Positions 6,823 to 15,191 of a stretch of DNA of 64,000 bases are shown piece after piece. The position numbers and the translations under genes are program-made. Positions within the stretch are counted from its first letter, which is position 1. Every line of letters starts with the position of its first letter. Below the pieces are notes generated by a model. That model had not been told where the DNA came from, searched no databases, and saw only the letters and a list, made by a program, of their open reading frames with translations. Source of the DNA: an uncultured Clostridia bacterium (GTDB lineage Bacteria > Bacillota > Clostridia > Christensenellales > UBA1242); contig CAKVHF010000001.1 of assembly GCA_934748015.1 (NCBI GenBank), positions 62,001-126,000 on the forward strand. Direction: 5' to 3'.

Positions 6823-8532
6823 ATGACAAAAAGTAAAAAAATGTTAGCCTTAGTCATTGCATTGGTTGTTATGTTGGTTGCAGTCAGCGGTACTCTTATT
6901 GCAGTACTGGTTGCCGGCAACCAAAATGCCCAGTCCAAAGTACATGTTAAGTACACTAGCAGTGATGTCAATGTCAAGGTAGAGGCAAAATACTATGTCG
7001 GATCAACTGGCACAGATATGGTGGACAAGAGCAATAGCAATGCAAAATCAATAGAACTGGATGCTAATAAGACATCAGGTTCACTTGATCAACCAGTAAA
7101 TGAAATTAGCCTTAGCAAAGAAAATAGCAAAATAATATATGAATACAAGTTCACTAACTTATCTACAACTATCCCAGCCACTATTGGTCAGTTGGTTGAA
7201 AATGGCAGTGTAGTTGTTCCAAAAGATAGCAATAACAATGTGAAACTAACATATACATCATCGTCATCATCACTAGGTGCTGGAGCAAGCAGTGATGCTA
7301 CAACTCTTAACACCCAAGGTCTTCCAGCAGGAACAACAAGATATGTCTATGTTATTGTGTCCATTGTAGAACTGCTTAACGATGTAGACTTCGAGGGTAC
7401 ATTTGGCTGGGATCTAGCAAAAGGTACTACTGCTAGCCTAGACACAACAGGTAGCGGAAATAGTATTGTTAATGTTAATACATCACAGACAGGTTTTTAC
7501 AACGCAGCAGCACTACAAAATATTGAACTTATGGTAGGAGTTGAGAACCAAGAACCAGATATCTATCCAATGATAGCAAACAAATGCTTTACAGGTTGGT
7601 ACACAGATTCTGCACTTACAACCAAAGCAGTCTTCCCTCTGGTTATTACCGCAGACACTAAATTATATGCTAAGAATGAAACAGCGACAAGCGATCTGCC
7701 TTTCACTTATTCTAATAATGCGTATGGAATTACTGATGGTTCTATGGGATCACCTAGTTATACAGGTTCTGCCACTAGTATAATTATTCCAGATGTATAC
7801 AATGACGGAACTAATGGAGTACATCCAGTTACGTCGATTGGAGCGTGTGCATTTTTTCAAAAGTCAATTAATAGCGTAATTATACCAGATACTGTGACGA
7901 TGATAGGATCAAGTACCTTTTTTGAATGCACTGGATTGACTAGTGTAACCATACCGGATGGTGTCTCCTATATACCAGAGTGGGCCTTTTTTAAATGCAG
8001 TGGATTAAAAAAGGTAACTATTGGGTCGGGTAGCACTAGAATAGATACTAATGCCTTTCAAGGATGCAGTGGATTGACAAATATAACAGTATCCAGAGGC
8101 AATACAATATATTGTAGTGAAGGAAACTGTTTGATAGTGAGATCTTCTAATACATTAATACTTGGTTGTAAAAATTCGATTATTCCATCTAGTGTAACAA
8201 GTATCGGAAGCTCTGCTTTCTCTGGTTGCAGTGGATTGACCAGTATAACAATCCCAGATAGTGTAACCAGTATAGGAAACAATGCTTTTGAAAATTGCAG
8301 TAAGTTGGCTAGTATAACAATAGGTAGCGGAGTTAAGAAAATAGGAAGTAGTGCATTTAGCGGTTGTTCCAAACTAACTAGTGCAACCTTTAAGACTACA
8401 ACTGGTTGGACTGTAACAACATCTTATTCAGCAACAACTGGTACGGCAGTAACAATATCAACAACTGACCTTGCTGCTAATGCGACACTACTGAAGACCA
8501 CACATGTGTCTAAGTATTGGAACAGAGCATAG
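6823..8532 (+). CDS. BspA-like leucine-rich-repeat surface protein with an InlB-type repeat
   Basis: The 569-residue protein starts with a short basic segment and a hydrophobic stretch (residues about 7-31) that acts as a signal peptide or membrane anchor. Residues about 35-230 are Ser/Thr/Asn-rich with no recognised domain. Residues about 254-285 match the Listeria-Bacteroides (InlB B) repeat, with 'FTGWYTDSALTTKAVFP' as the key piece. From about 306 to 525 run BspA-type leucine-rich repeats with the recurrent pattern 'SVTSIGSSAFSGCSGLTSIT', including one long irregular unit around residues 425-460. The tail ends in 'KYWNRA', with no LPXTG sorting signal. The ATG follows a GAGGAG site. Such proteins are typical of gut and oral bacteria and are thought to bind host or microbial surfaces, which is family inference. 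Confidence 0.85.
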   Translation: MTKSKKMLALVIALVVMLVAVSGTLIAVLVAGNQNAQSKVHVKYTSSDVNVKVEAKYYVGSTGTDMVDKSNSNAKSIELDANKTSGSLDQPVNEISLSKENSKIIYEYKFTNLSTTIPATIGQLVENGSVVVPKDSNNNVKLTYTSSSSSLGAGASSDATTLNTQGLPAGTTRYVYVIVSIVELLNDVDFEGTFGWDLAKGTTASLDTTGSGNSIVNVNTSQTGFYNAAALQNIELMVGVENQEPDIYPMIANKCFTGWYTDSALTTKAVFPLVITADTKLYAKNETATSDLPFTYSNNAYGITDGSMGSPSYTGSATSIIIPDVYNDGTNGVHPVTSIGACAFFQKSINSVIIPDTVTMIGSSTFFECTGLTSVTIPDGVSYIPEWAFFKCSGLKKVTIGSGSTRIDTNAFQGCSGLTNITVSRGNTIYCSEGNCLIVRSSNTLILGCKNSIIPSSVTSIGSSAFSGCSGLTSITIPDSVTSIGNNAFENCSKLASITIGSGVKKIGSSAFSGCSKLTSATFKTTTGWTVTTSYSATTGTAVTISTTDLAANATLLKTTHVSKYWNRA

Positions 8533-8562
8533 CTGTTATAAGGAATAGTTATTTAGAGTACA

Positions 8563-8609
8563 AGACCAATAGACAAAATAATTATAATTTGTTTGTTGGT
8601 CTTTTTTTT
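8563..8609 (+). terminator. intrinsic terminator after the BspA-like gene
   Basis: GACCAA (8564-8569) pairs with TTGGTC (8596-8601) and ACAAA (8573-8577) with TTTGT (8588-8592), followed by eight or more T residues. Confidence 0.8.
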
Positions 8610-8642
8610 CATTATCTAACCAACATATTTCGTTTATTTGGT

Positions 8643-8671
8643 TGTTTTTGAGTATAGGTTAGTGGTATAAT
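8643..8671 (+). promoter_or_regulatory. extended -10 promoter for eno
   Basis: TGG plus TATAAT (8666-8671) is a perfect -10 with the extended TGn element. TTGTTT (8643-8648) is a weak -35 at a 17-base spacing. The predicted start is near 8678, which leaves a leader of about 27 bases that includes the AAGGGAG ribosome binding site. Confidence 0.65.
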
Positions 8672-8704
8672 CTAGGTATACTAATACTAGAAAAGGGAGA
8701 AATT

Positions 8705-10018
8705 ATGAAAAGTTTTATTGGTATTGAAGATGTCTTTGCTAGACAAATTTTGGATTCTCGTGGCAACCCAACACTAGAAGTAGAAGTTGTAACCGAAGAT
8801 GGTTATATGGGTAGAGCGGCTGTTCCTTCTGGTGCATCTACTGGATCATTTGAGGCAGTTGAGTTGAGAGATGGCAAAAAAGGATATTATATGGGCAAGT
8901 CTGTAGAGACTGCTGTTAACAATGTTAATACTGAGTTGGCTGATCTAGTTATCGGCATGAATGTTCTTGATCAGGTGGCTATTGATAAGGCTATGATCGA
9001 GTTGGATGGGACTCCTAATAAGGGTAGACTAGGTGCTAACGCAATCTTAGGTGTATCACTTGCATGTGCTAAGGCTGCTGCAGAGGCACTAGGTATGCCA
9101 CTATATAACTATATCGGTGGCGTTAATGCTAAGAGATTGCCAGTTCCTATGATGAACATCTTAAATGGTGGTAAGCATGCTGACAACTCTGTTAATGTTC
9201 AAGAATTTATGATTATGCCAGTAGGTGCAAGCAAGTTCAGTGAAGCACTTAGATGGTGTGCAGAAGTGTTCCATAGCCTTAAGAGTGTATTGAAAGACAA
9301 AGGTTATAGCACAGCAGTAGGTGACGAGGGTGGTTTTGCTCCTAACCTAAAATGCGATGAAGAGGCTTTGCAATATATTGTAGAGGCTATTGAGAAAGCA
9401 GGCTACAAGCCAGGTCAAGATTTCCGTATCGCTATTGATGCTGCAGCAACTGAAATGTATGAAGAAGCAGCTAAGATTGGTGAAGAAGGCAAATATTATT
9501 TCTGGAAGACAAAACAACTATTTACTAAAGACGAAATGGTTGCTTATTGGGAAGAAATGGCTAAGAAATACCCTATTATTTCACTAGAAGATGGTCTAGC
9601 AGAAGAAGACTGGGAAGGTTGGAAGACACTTACTGAGAAATTGGGTGGCAAGATCCAATTGGTAGGTGATGACCTATTCGTTACTAATACAGAGAGATTG
9701 CAAAAAGGTCTAGATCTAGGCGTTGCAAATAGTATTTTGATCAAGGTTAACCAGATTGGTACATTGACAGAGACTTTGAACGCAATAGAACTAGCTAACA
9801 GACGTGGCTACACTGCAGTTACTTCACACCGTAGTGGTGAAACAGAAGATGCTACAATTGCTGATATCGCAGTTGCAACCAATGCAGGTCAGATCAAGAC
9901 TGGTGCTCCTTCTAGAACAGATAGAGTTGCTAAATACAATCAATTGCTTCGTATCGAGGAAGAATTGGGTGATTCTGCCGAGTATATGGGTATCAAATCA
10001 TTCTTCAATTTGAAATAA
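8705..10018 (+). CDS. eno: enolase
   Basis: Enolase (437 residues, normal length) interconverts 2-phosphoglycerate and phosphoenolpyruvate in glycolysis. The family signatures are complete: 'LDSRGNPTLEVEV' near residue 13, 'PSGASTG' near 39, the metal-binding and substrate regions 'SLEDGLAEEDW' near 294 and 'GDDLFVTN' near 323, the catalytic lysine in 'KVNQIGT' (Lys347), and 'SHRSGETED' near 376. The start has an AAGGGAG site. The gene is flanked by its own promoter and terminator and is not in the usual gapA-pgk-tpiA-gpmI-eno cluster. Confidence 0.98.
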   Translation: MKSFIGIEDVFARQILDSRGNPTLEVEVVTEDGYMGRAAVPSGASTGSFEAVELRDGKKGYYMGKSVETAVNNVNTELADLVIGMNVLDQVAIDKAMIELDGTPNKGRLGANAILGVSLACAKAAAEALGMPLYNYIGGVNAKRLPVPMMNILNGGKHADNSVNVQEFMIMPVGASKFSEALRWCAEVFHSLKSVLKDKGYSTAVGDEGGFAPNLKCDEEALQYIVEAIEKAGYKPGQDFRIAIDAAATEMYEEAAKIGEEGKYYFWKTKQLFTKDEMVAYWEEMAKKYPIISLEDGLAEEDWEGWKTLTEKLGGKIQLVGDDLFVTNTERLQKGLDLGVANSILIKVNQIGTLTETLNAIELANRRGYTAVTSHRSGETEDATIADIAVATNAGQIKTGAPSRTDRVAKYNQLLRIEEELGDSAEYMGIKSFFNLK

Positions 10019-10090
10019 TTGAAATATAATCCAGTAAATTTTAGATATTTAGCAAATATATATATAAAATTGTTTAACAAACACAAAAAC

Positions 10091-10150
10091 AAGTCCAACT
10101 AATATAAGGTGATTTGCCTAAAAAATATATAAGTTGGACTTTTTTGTTTT
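10091..10150 (+). terminator. intrinsic terminator after eno
   Basis: AGTCCAACT (10092-10100) pairs with AGTTGGACT (10132-10140) over a 31-base loop and is followed by TTTTTGTTTT. The arms are perfect. The long loop is unusual but holds no further strong stem. Confidence 0.7.
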
Positions 10151-10177
10151 GCTAAATTGCTACAAAAAAGATATAAT
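10149..10177 (+). promoter_or_regulatory. promoter for yigZ-recX-acpS, possibly leaderless
   Basis: TTGCTA (10149-10154), a 17-base spacer and TATAAT (10172-10177) make a good sigma-A promoter. The expected transcription start, six or seven bases after the -10, coincides with the ATG at 10184, and no ribosome binding site precedes that ATG. The -35 overlaps the T tract of the eno terminator. Confidence 0.6.
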
Positions 10178-10183
10178 AATATT

Positions 10184-10777
10184 ATGAATACAATCAAGAT
10201 CGAAAATAAACTAGAGTATATAATTAAAAAATCTAAATTTATTTGCTTTTGTATCCCAGTAACCTGTGTGGATGATGTGGACAAAAACTTAAATAAAATT
10301 AGAAAAGAATATAGTGATGCAACACATGTAGTGTATGCATATACTTTGTTTAGTCCTAGTGTAGAGAAAGCAAGTGATGATGGTGAACCTAGTGGGACTG
10401 CTGGCAAGCCAGTGCTAGATTGTATCAAGCGTTTGGGTTTGGTTAATATATTGGTTGTGGTTGTTAGATATTTTGGTGGTATCAAGCTAGGTGCTGGGGG
10501 ATTGACTAGGGCTTATGCTAATGTTGTTAAGGATACTATCAGTACTATGCAAATATGCCAATTATCTTATTATTTAGCCATAAATCTAAGCATTAAACTA
10601 GACAATGCATACTATATTGCTAACAATCCGGATATAGAGATAGTTTCAACCGATTATCATGATATTGCAAGCAAAATTGTTAAATATAACTTGTTAGTTA
10701 AAGAAAATGAGGAAATACTTGCAAAACTAGAAAATCTTGCAAAAGACATGAAAATTGTGGATCGTAAATTGATGTAA
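10184..10777 (+). CDS. YigZ/IMPACT family protein
   Basis: The 197-residue product matches the bacterial YigZ family (UPF0029/Impact N-terminal domain plus a DUF1949-type C-terminal domain). Recognisable pieces are 'DATHVVYAY' near residue 46, 'SDDGEPSGTAGKP' near 64-76 and the glycine-rich 'RYFGGIKLGAGGLTRAY' near 98-114. The biochemical role in bacteria is not settled; the eukaryotic relative IMPACT affects translational control. I start at the ATG at 10184 rather than the in-frame TTG at 10157, because the promoter -10 lies between them. recX follows 35 bases downstream on the same strand. Confidence 0.88.
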   Translation: MNTIKIENKLEYIIKKSKFICFCIPVTCVDDVDKNLNKIRKEYSDATHVVYAYTLFSPSVEKASDDGEPSGTAGKPVLDCIKRLGLVNILVVVVRYFGGIKLGAGGLTRAYANVVKDTISTMQICQLSYYLAINLSIKLDNAYYIANNPDIEIVSTDYHDIASKIVKYNLLVKENEEILAKLENLAKDMKIVDRKLM

Positions 10778-10812
10778 TTATGGCTAAAAAAATAGAAAGG
10801 AAGTAAAAACTT

Positions 10813-11436
10813 TTGGCAAAAATAACTAAAGTAGAAGTTCAGAAGAACAATAAGCAAAAAGTTAATATATATCTTGACGGTGAATACAAAGCAAGGATGT
10901 ATCTAGATACTTGTGTCAAATATGGCTTACATGCAGGGGTTGAGATAGAGGAAGATCGCTTGAATGAATTGGTGTTAGAGAGTGAAAAAGTCATGGCACT
11001 TAATCTAGCGGTCAAATATGTAAGCACAGCACTTAAGACCAAAAAGCAGATTGTAGATTATCTAAAGAAAAAGGAATTTCAGCCAGAAATAATAGATTAT
11101 GTTGTGGATAAAATGTTAGAATATAAATATATTGACGACATGGAATATATACGGGCATATTTCAATACATATTCTAACAAGTTTGGCATTAGTCGATTGC
11201 AATATAATTTGCGTAGCAAAGGTGTAAGTCAAAAACTTATAGACGAATATATGGATAGTCTAGAGGAAGAAATGGATACATTATCCACATGTATTACACT
11301 GCTTAAGAAAAAAGCAAAGAATATTGACTTAAATGATATCAAAAATAGACAAAAAGTGTCAAGATTTCTGGCAAGCAGAGGCTTTGAATTTGATGATATC
11401 AATCATGCTATGATGGAAGTAACTAAGGAGAGATAA
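10813..11436 (+). CDS. recX: regulatory protein RecX
   Basis: The 207-residue protein has the helical-repeat pattern of RecX, which binds the RecA filament and limits its activity. Typical pieces are 'LNLAVKYVSTALKTKKQIVDYL' split across residues about 58-80, 'YIDDMEYIRAYFN' near 111-123, and 'GISRLQYNLRSKGVSQKLIDEY' near 130-151. The start is a TTG with an AAAGGAAG site about nine bases upstream; no better ATG exists. It is the middle gene of yigZ-recX-acpS and ends three bases before acpS. RecA itself is not in the window. Confidence 0.88.
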   Translation: MAKITKVEVQKNNKQKVNIYLDGEYKARMYLDTCVKYGLHAGVEIEEDRLNELVLESEKVMALNLAVKYVSTALKTKKQIVDYLKKKEFQPEIIDYVVDKMLEYKYIDDMEYIRAYFNTYSNKFGISRLQYNLRSKGVSQKLIDEYMDSLEEEMDTLSTCITLLKKKAKNIDLNDIKNRQKVSRFLASRGFEFDDINHAMMEVTKER

Positions 11437-11439
11437 AAT

Positions 11440-11808
11440 ATGGAAGTAGGGATAGATATATTAGATACAGCACGCATGGAGCATTTGACGGACAGAAAAA
11501 CATTTCTAAATAAGTTTTTTAGTCCAAAAGAAATAGATTATATTGAGTCTATGCCACAATCTAGCAAAGCAGTTGTTATGGCGGGATATTATTCCTGCAA
11601 AGAAGCATTTCTTAAAGCTTGTGGGATAGGTATAGGCAGAGGCATTGACCTTAAAGATATATGTATCGATTACACCGATCTTGGCAGACCTATCATCACT
11701 CTTACTGGCAAAGCAAACTTTAAGTTCAAAGAGTTAGGATACAACTATATTACTTGTAGTATTTCTGATTCTAATAACACAACAGTTGCTATATGTATCG
11801 TTTATTAA
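11440..11808 (+). CDS. acpS: holo-[acyl-carrier-protein] synthase
   Basis: AcpS (122 residues, normal length) moves 4'-phosphopantetheine from CoA to the acyl carrier protein serine and so activates fatty-acid synthesis. The two magnesium-binding positions are visible: Asp6 in 'GIDILD' and Glu55 in 'CKEAFLKA'. 'FLNKFFSPKEIDYIE' (residues 22-36) is the expected helix. Cys53 replaces the more common alanine next to the Lys-Glu pair. The ATG has an AAGGAG site in the end of recX, so translation is probably coupled. Confidence 0.93.
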   Translation: MEVGIDILDTARMEHLTDRKTFLNKFFSPKEIDYIESMPQSSKAVVMAGYYSCKEAFLKACGIGIGRGIDLKDICIDYTDLGRPIITLTGKANFKFKELGYNYITCSISDSNNTTVAICIVY

Positions 11809-12044
11809 TTTATTGCTAATGCAATATTAATCTATTATCAATGTATTATATTTTATTATTTATTGTAGTTTGTATACAAGTAGTTAGTAAAATGATTGGC
11901 GATAGTGCAGTTAAAAGTTAGCTAATTATCAAGAAATAGTGGATCACTAACATATTATAGATAGTTTATTAACTCAATATAAACACTATGCTAACTTATT
12001 TTAAATATTATTTTAATATTTTCTATAAATATTTTTGCACATAA

Positions 12045-12079
12045 TGTACACCATAAATGAAAAGGGTGTGCATTTTTTT
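12045..12079 (+). terminator. terminator-like hairpin just before the mazF-partner gene
   Basis: TGTACACC (12045-12052) pairs with GGTGTGCA (12065-12072; one G-U pair) over a 12-base loop and is followed by seven T residues (12073-12079). It ends four bases before the ATG at 12083. It may terminate acpS transcription, 240 bases after that stop, or attenuate the toxin operon. The 11809-12044 stretch before it is very AT-rich, and I see nothing else in it. Confidence 0.5.
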
Positions 12080-12082
12080 GTT

Positions 12083-12391
12083 ATGTCGAAAATTACAATA
12101 AAATGCAAAACCCTATCCGAAATATTATTGCAGATAGGTGAAAGTATGGAAAAAGTAAGTCGATCGGTGAATAAATTTAGTCAATATGCCAATCATTTAA
12201 AAAGTCTAACAGTAGTTCACAAAAGTAGTAAATATAATCATAATATAAATATAGATAGTATGATTGCGGATATGGAGAACTTCTATGCTCTTAACCCAGA
12301 GTTCTTTGTCAAAGAGAATAATGCCATAATGCGACTACTTAATGACGACTATACTAATTATTTGAAGTGGATGGTTAATGACAGAAATTAA
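12083..12391 (+). CDS. hypothetical protein upstream of mazF (candidate antitoxin)
   Basis: A 102-residue protein starts MSKITIKCK. It is followed by an amphipathic helical region rich in Leu/Ser/Lys (residues about 10-45) and an acidic C-terminal part with aromatic residues ('ADMENFYALNPEFF', 'YTNYLKWMVND'). I do not recognise the family. It does not look like MazE/EndoAI, which are shorter and carry an AbrB-like or ribbon-helix-helix DNA-binding fold. The last 14 bases overlap the mazF start, an arrangement typical of antitoxin-toxin pairs. Starts at 12035 (TTG), 12044 (ATG) and 12068 (GTG) are in frame but would run through the hairpin. No start has a good ribosome binding site. Confidence 0.6.
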   Translation: MSKITIKCKTLSEILLQIGESMEKVSRSVNKFSQYANHLKSLTVVHKSSKYNHNINIDSMIADMENFYALNPEFFVKENNAIMRLLNDDYTNYLKWMVNDRN

Positions 12392-12725
12392 ACGAGGAGA
12401 TATCTTTTATGCAGACCTAAGCCCTGTTGTAGGAAGTGAACAGGGTGGAGTGCGTCCAGTCCTTGTTATCCAAAATGATGTGGGCAATAAGTATAGCCCA
12501 ACTATAATCGTTTCAGCAATAACCAGTCAGATTAACAAAGCAAAGATTCCAACTCATATCGAGTTGTCTGCGGTGGAATTTGGCTTGCCAAAAGATTCTG
12601 TCATACTGCTAGAGCAGGTGCGAACAATTGATAAGCGAAGACTAAGAGAGAAGATTGGAGAGCTAGGTGTGTCCAAGATGAATATGGTCAACAATGCTCT
12701 TCTTATTAGCCTTGGTTTTATATAA
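12378..12725 (+). CDS. mazF: MazF/NdoA-type endoribonuclease toxin (PemK family)
   Basis: This 115-residue protein is very close to Bacillus NdoA/MazF, a sequence-specific mRNA-cleaving toxin. The beta-barrel signature 'RGDIFYADLSPVVGSEQGG' (residues 6-24) is intact, as are the catalytic pair Arg26 ('GVRPVL') and Thr49 ('SAITSQ'), equivalent to Arg25 and Thr48 of the Bacillus enzyme. The late motif 'LLEQVRTIDKRRL' is also present. The toxin therefore looks active. The start at 12378 overlaps the upstream gene by 14 bases, so translation is likely coupled. An intrinsic terminator follows. Confidence 0.93.
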   Translation: MTEIKRGDIFYADLSPVVGSEQGGVRPVLVIQNDVGNKYSPTIIVSAITSQINKAKIPTHIELSAVEFGLPKDSVILLEQVRTIDKRRLREKIGELGVSKMNMVNNALLISLGFI

Positions 12726-12730
12726 TATCG

Positions 12731-12767
12731 ACTATTAGTACATATATTAACTAATAGTTTTTTATTT
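12731..12767 (+). terminator. intrinsic terminator after mazF
   Basis: ACTATTAGT (12731-12739) pairs with ACTAATAGT (12750-12758) over a 10-base loop and is followed by TTTTTATTT. It overlaps the last bases after the mazF stop. Confidence 0.75.
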
Positions 12768-12870
12768 CCATAGTGCCCAGTATTGTTATCGTAATTCAAC
12801 TTTCACTTTTACAAATTACAAAAAAATTAAAAATTTTTTAACCAAATGCAAGTGTCAAAGGCAAAATGAT

Positions 12871-12899
12871 TTTACTAAAATCTGTAACTGTTGTATACT
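12871..12899 (+). promoter_or_regulatory. promoter candidate for comEC-holA
   Basis: TTTACT (12871-12876), a 17-base spacer and TATACT (12894-12899) match the consensus at 4/6 and 5/6. The predicted start near 12906 gives a leader of about 30 bases before the comEC ATG. Confidence 0.5.
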
Positions 12900-12937
12900 A
12901 GCGATGAAAGGTAAAAATTAATAGCGAAAAAATAGTA

Positions 12938-15175
12938 ATGACATATGAAGAAAATAAGAGAGTATTAAATATCCGAAAACCTTTTACGGTCTTTGTGGGC
13001 ATGATAGTAGGGATACTGCTAGCATACTTTTTTGTTATCAAAATTTTCGCAAAATCCAGTGTGGTTTTTCTTATAATTATATCATCAATTTTGTTGTTGC
13101 TTGCTGTTGCATCCATCGTCTGTGTCGTACTACACAAGTATGGCATCGGAGGTGAGGTTGTAGCAAAATGTTATAAATATTGTAAGGCAATAATACTTAT
13201 GTTTGTGGCACTAATTGTTGCTGTTATACTGGCGATAATTTCACTACTATCATATGTGACAGAGTATAACATTTCTGGCACAGCAATCGTAACTGCAGTG
13301 GTTGAAAATATCACAGAATATGAATATGGTTATGCAGTTAATTTATGTGATGTAGAAGTAGAAATTAGTGATCAGACATATACAGTAGACCATGCAAAAG
13401 TATATGTTTCAGACGATCAAATAGTTGGTAAATTAGAGGTAGGAACTGTTATAAAATTTGATGGTGATTTTGGCGATCCCAATGTATTTAATGACAATAA
13501 TTTTCTAATGTTTGTTAACGGAAATGGTTGTGCAATAAATGTGGATGGAAATGTCGATATAATTAGGTCTAGTATCACACTTAGGTCTAAAATACTAAAT
13601 TATGTTAAAAGTGTAATTTATAACAATATGTCAAAAAGTAATAGTATATTGTCATATAGTATGCTATTTGGTGACACAAACGATATAAGTAATGATACTA
13701 ACTTAGTATTTAGCATAGCGGGTGTATCGCACCTGCTTGCGGTATCTGGATTACATGTTGGCGTTATTTCTGGGCTTATTATTATGATTATAAATTGGAT
13801 ATGTAATAAGAGAAAAGTGTCCCATCTAACATCATCTATTGTGCTTATTTCTATTGTTTCAATACTGCTATTATTCTATGCATATCTATGTGGTTTTTCG
13901 CCATCGGTTTGTCGTGCTTCTATAATGGTTATGGTGTATCTAGTTAGCAAAAGTTTGGGAAAGAAATATGATGTTCTTAACTCTCTTAGCATAGCGGGAA
14001 TTATCATTTTGACACTATGGCCACTACAGTTATTTAACGTAGGTTTTCAATTATCTTTCTTATGTATTTTTGCAATAATTACCCTTGTTCCTAGGGGTGT
14101 GCGTGTGACCAATTCTTGGCATATTCCAGCATGGATTTCTGCACCGCTTTTGTCGTCTTTCTGTATCAATCTTGTGACTATGCCGATCGTTCTTAATGTA
14201 TTTGGCTCGGCTAGTCTGTGGTCGGTGATTGCCAACATTTTTGTTATTCCATTGTTTGGGTTTGTATATCCTGTATTGTTTGTTTGTACACTACTCTCAT
14301 CTATTTTTGGATTTTTGTCTTTTATACTTTTTGTACCCGATGTTTTGATGCAAGTTTTATATTTTGTTATCACTATTTTTGCTAGCCTCCCTGGTGGAAT
14401 TATTGAAAGTTTTAGAGTGGGGTATTTATGTTTAGCATTGGTTATCTTGCTTGCGTATATTGTAAAATATTTAATGTGTTCTAAGACTATCAAGTATCCA
14501 CTCTGCATTGCTATAGTTGTCGCTTGTATTGTATCTGTTGTTGTCAATCTTGTACCTGTTGTGTACTCCGATACAATTTTTGTTAACCATACTTATTCAG
14601 ACATGTCAATGTTCTATTCTGGTGACAATGGTCTTACTATGGTTGGCACACCCAACAAGTACACTAAGACAATGCTGAGAGATGTCAAGGTTAACAAGGT
14701 GGACAGCATTGTGCTCAGTGATTTCAATCTTATTGACATAGATGACATAGATGCTTTTGCTCATAAGTATGGTGTGTCGACTTTGTTGCTACCGGATTAT
14801 TACAGTGATGTGGATTGTTTCTTGGCTGACTATGGCTATAGCCTTGTATACATTCCTAATATTGATGAGGGTTATGTTAGTTACAATGGCATTTACTTCT
14901 CTGCGATTACTTATAATGATAAACTTTTAGGCTATGTTGTATTGTCTAGTAATACAACTTGTGTGTATATCTCTACCGAACTATCTAATGCTAATGCGGT
15001 GTATCTGTCTAACGTAATTAATGATCTATATATTGACTGCTTAGTTAGTTGTAGTGCAGTGGATGTAGATAAGTATGATATAAATGCTGGCAGGTATATT
15101 TTTGGTAAAAAATTTGATTACACTAACGCAATACATTTGTCAGACTTGCAATATTATGTTATAAATTATAAGTAG
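12938..15175 (+). CDS. comEC: ComEC/Rec2-family DNA-uptake channel with degenerate C-terminal domain
   Basis: The 745-residue membrane protein has two N-terminal hydrophobic pairs, then a soluble OB-fold region (residues about 105-215). The multi-spanning competence domain runs from about 230 to 545 and includes the hallmark 'SHLLAVSGLHVGVISG' near 262-277. ComEC forms the inner-membrane channel for transforming DNA. The last 200 residues occupy the place of the metallo-beta-lactamase-like nuclease domain. The metal-binding HxHxDH motif is missing: the equivalent segment reads 'DSIVLSDFNLIDIDDIDAF'. The usual 'DVGQGD' strand is also replaced. The channel call is firm, but nuclease activity is unlikely. 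No ribosome binding site precedes the ATG. holA lies 16 bases downstream. Confidence 0.88.
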   Translation: MTYEENKRVLNIRKPFTVFVGMIVGILLAYFFVIKIFAKSSVVFLIIISSILLLLAVASIVCVVLHKYGIGGEVVAKCYKYCKAIILMFVALIVAVILAIISLLSYVTEYNISGTAIVTAVVENITEYEYGYAVNLCDVEVEISDQTYTVDHAKVYVSDDQIVGKLEVGTVIKFDGDFGDPNVFNDNNFLMFVNGNGCAINVDGNVDIIRSSITLRSKILNYVKSVIYNNMSKSNSILSYSMLFGDTNDISNDTNLVFSIAGVSHLLAVSGLHVGVISGLIIMIINWICNKRKVSHLTSSIVLISIVSILLLFYAYLCGFSPSVCRASIMVMVYLVSKSLGKKYDVLNSLSIAGIIILTLWPLQLFNVGFQLSFLCIFAIITLVPRGVRVTNSWHIPAWISAPLLSSFCINLVTMPIVLNVFGSASLWSVIANIFVIPLFGFVYPVLFVCTLLSSIFGFLSFILFVPDVLMQVLYFVITIFASLPGGIIESFRVGYLCLALVILLAYIVKYLMCSKTIKYPLCIAIVVACIVSVVVNLVPVVYSDTIFVNHTYSDMSMFYSGDNGLTMVGTPNKYTKTMLRDVKVNKVDSIVLSDFNLIDIDDIDAFAHKYGVSTLLLPDYYSDVDCFLADYGYSLVYIPNIDEGYVSYNGIYFSAITYNDKLLGYVVLSSNTTCVYISTELSNANAVYLSNVINDLYIDCLVSCSAVDVDKYDINAGRYIFGKKFDYTNAIHLSDLQYYVINYK

Positions 15176-15191
15176 AAGGATTAGTATACAT

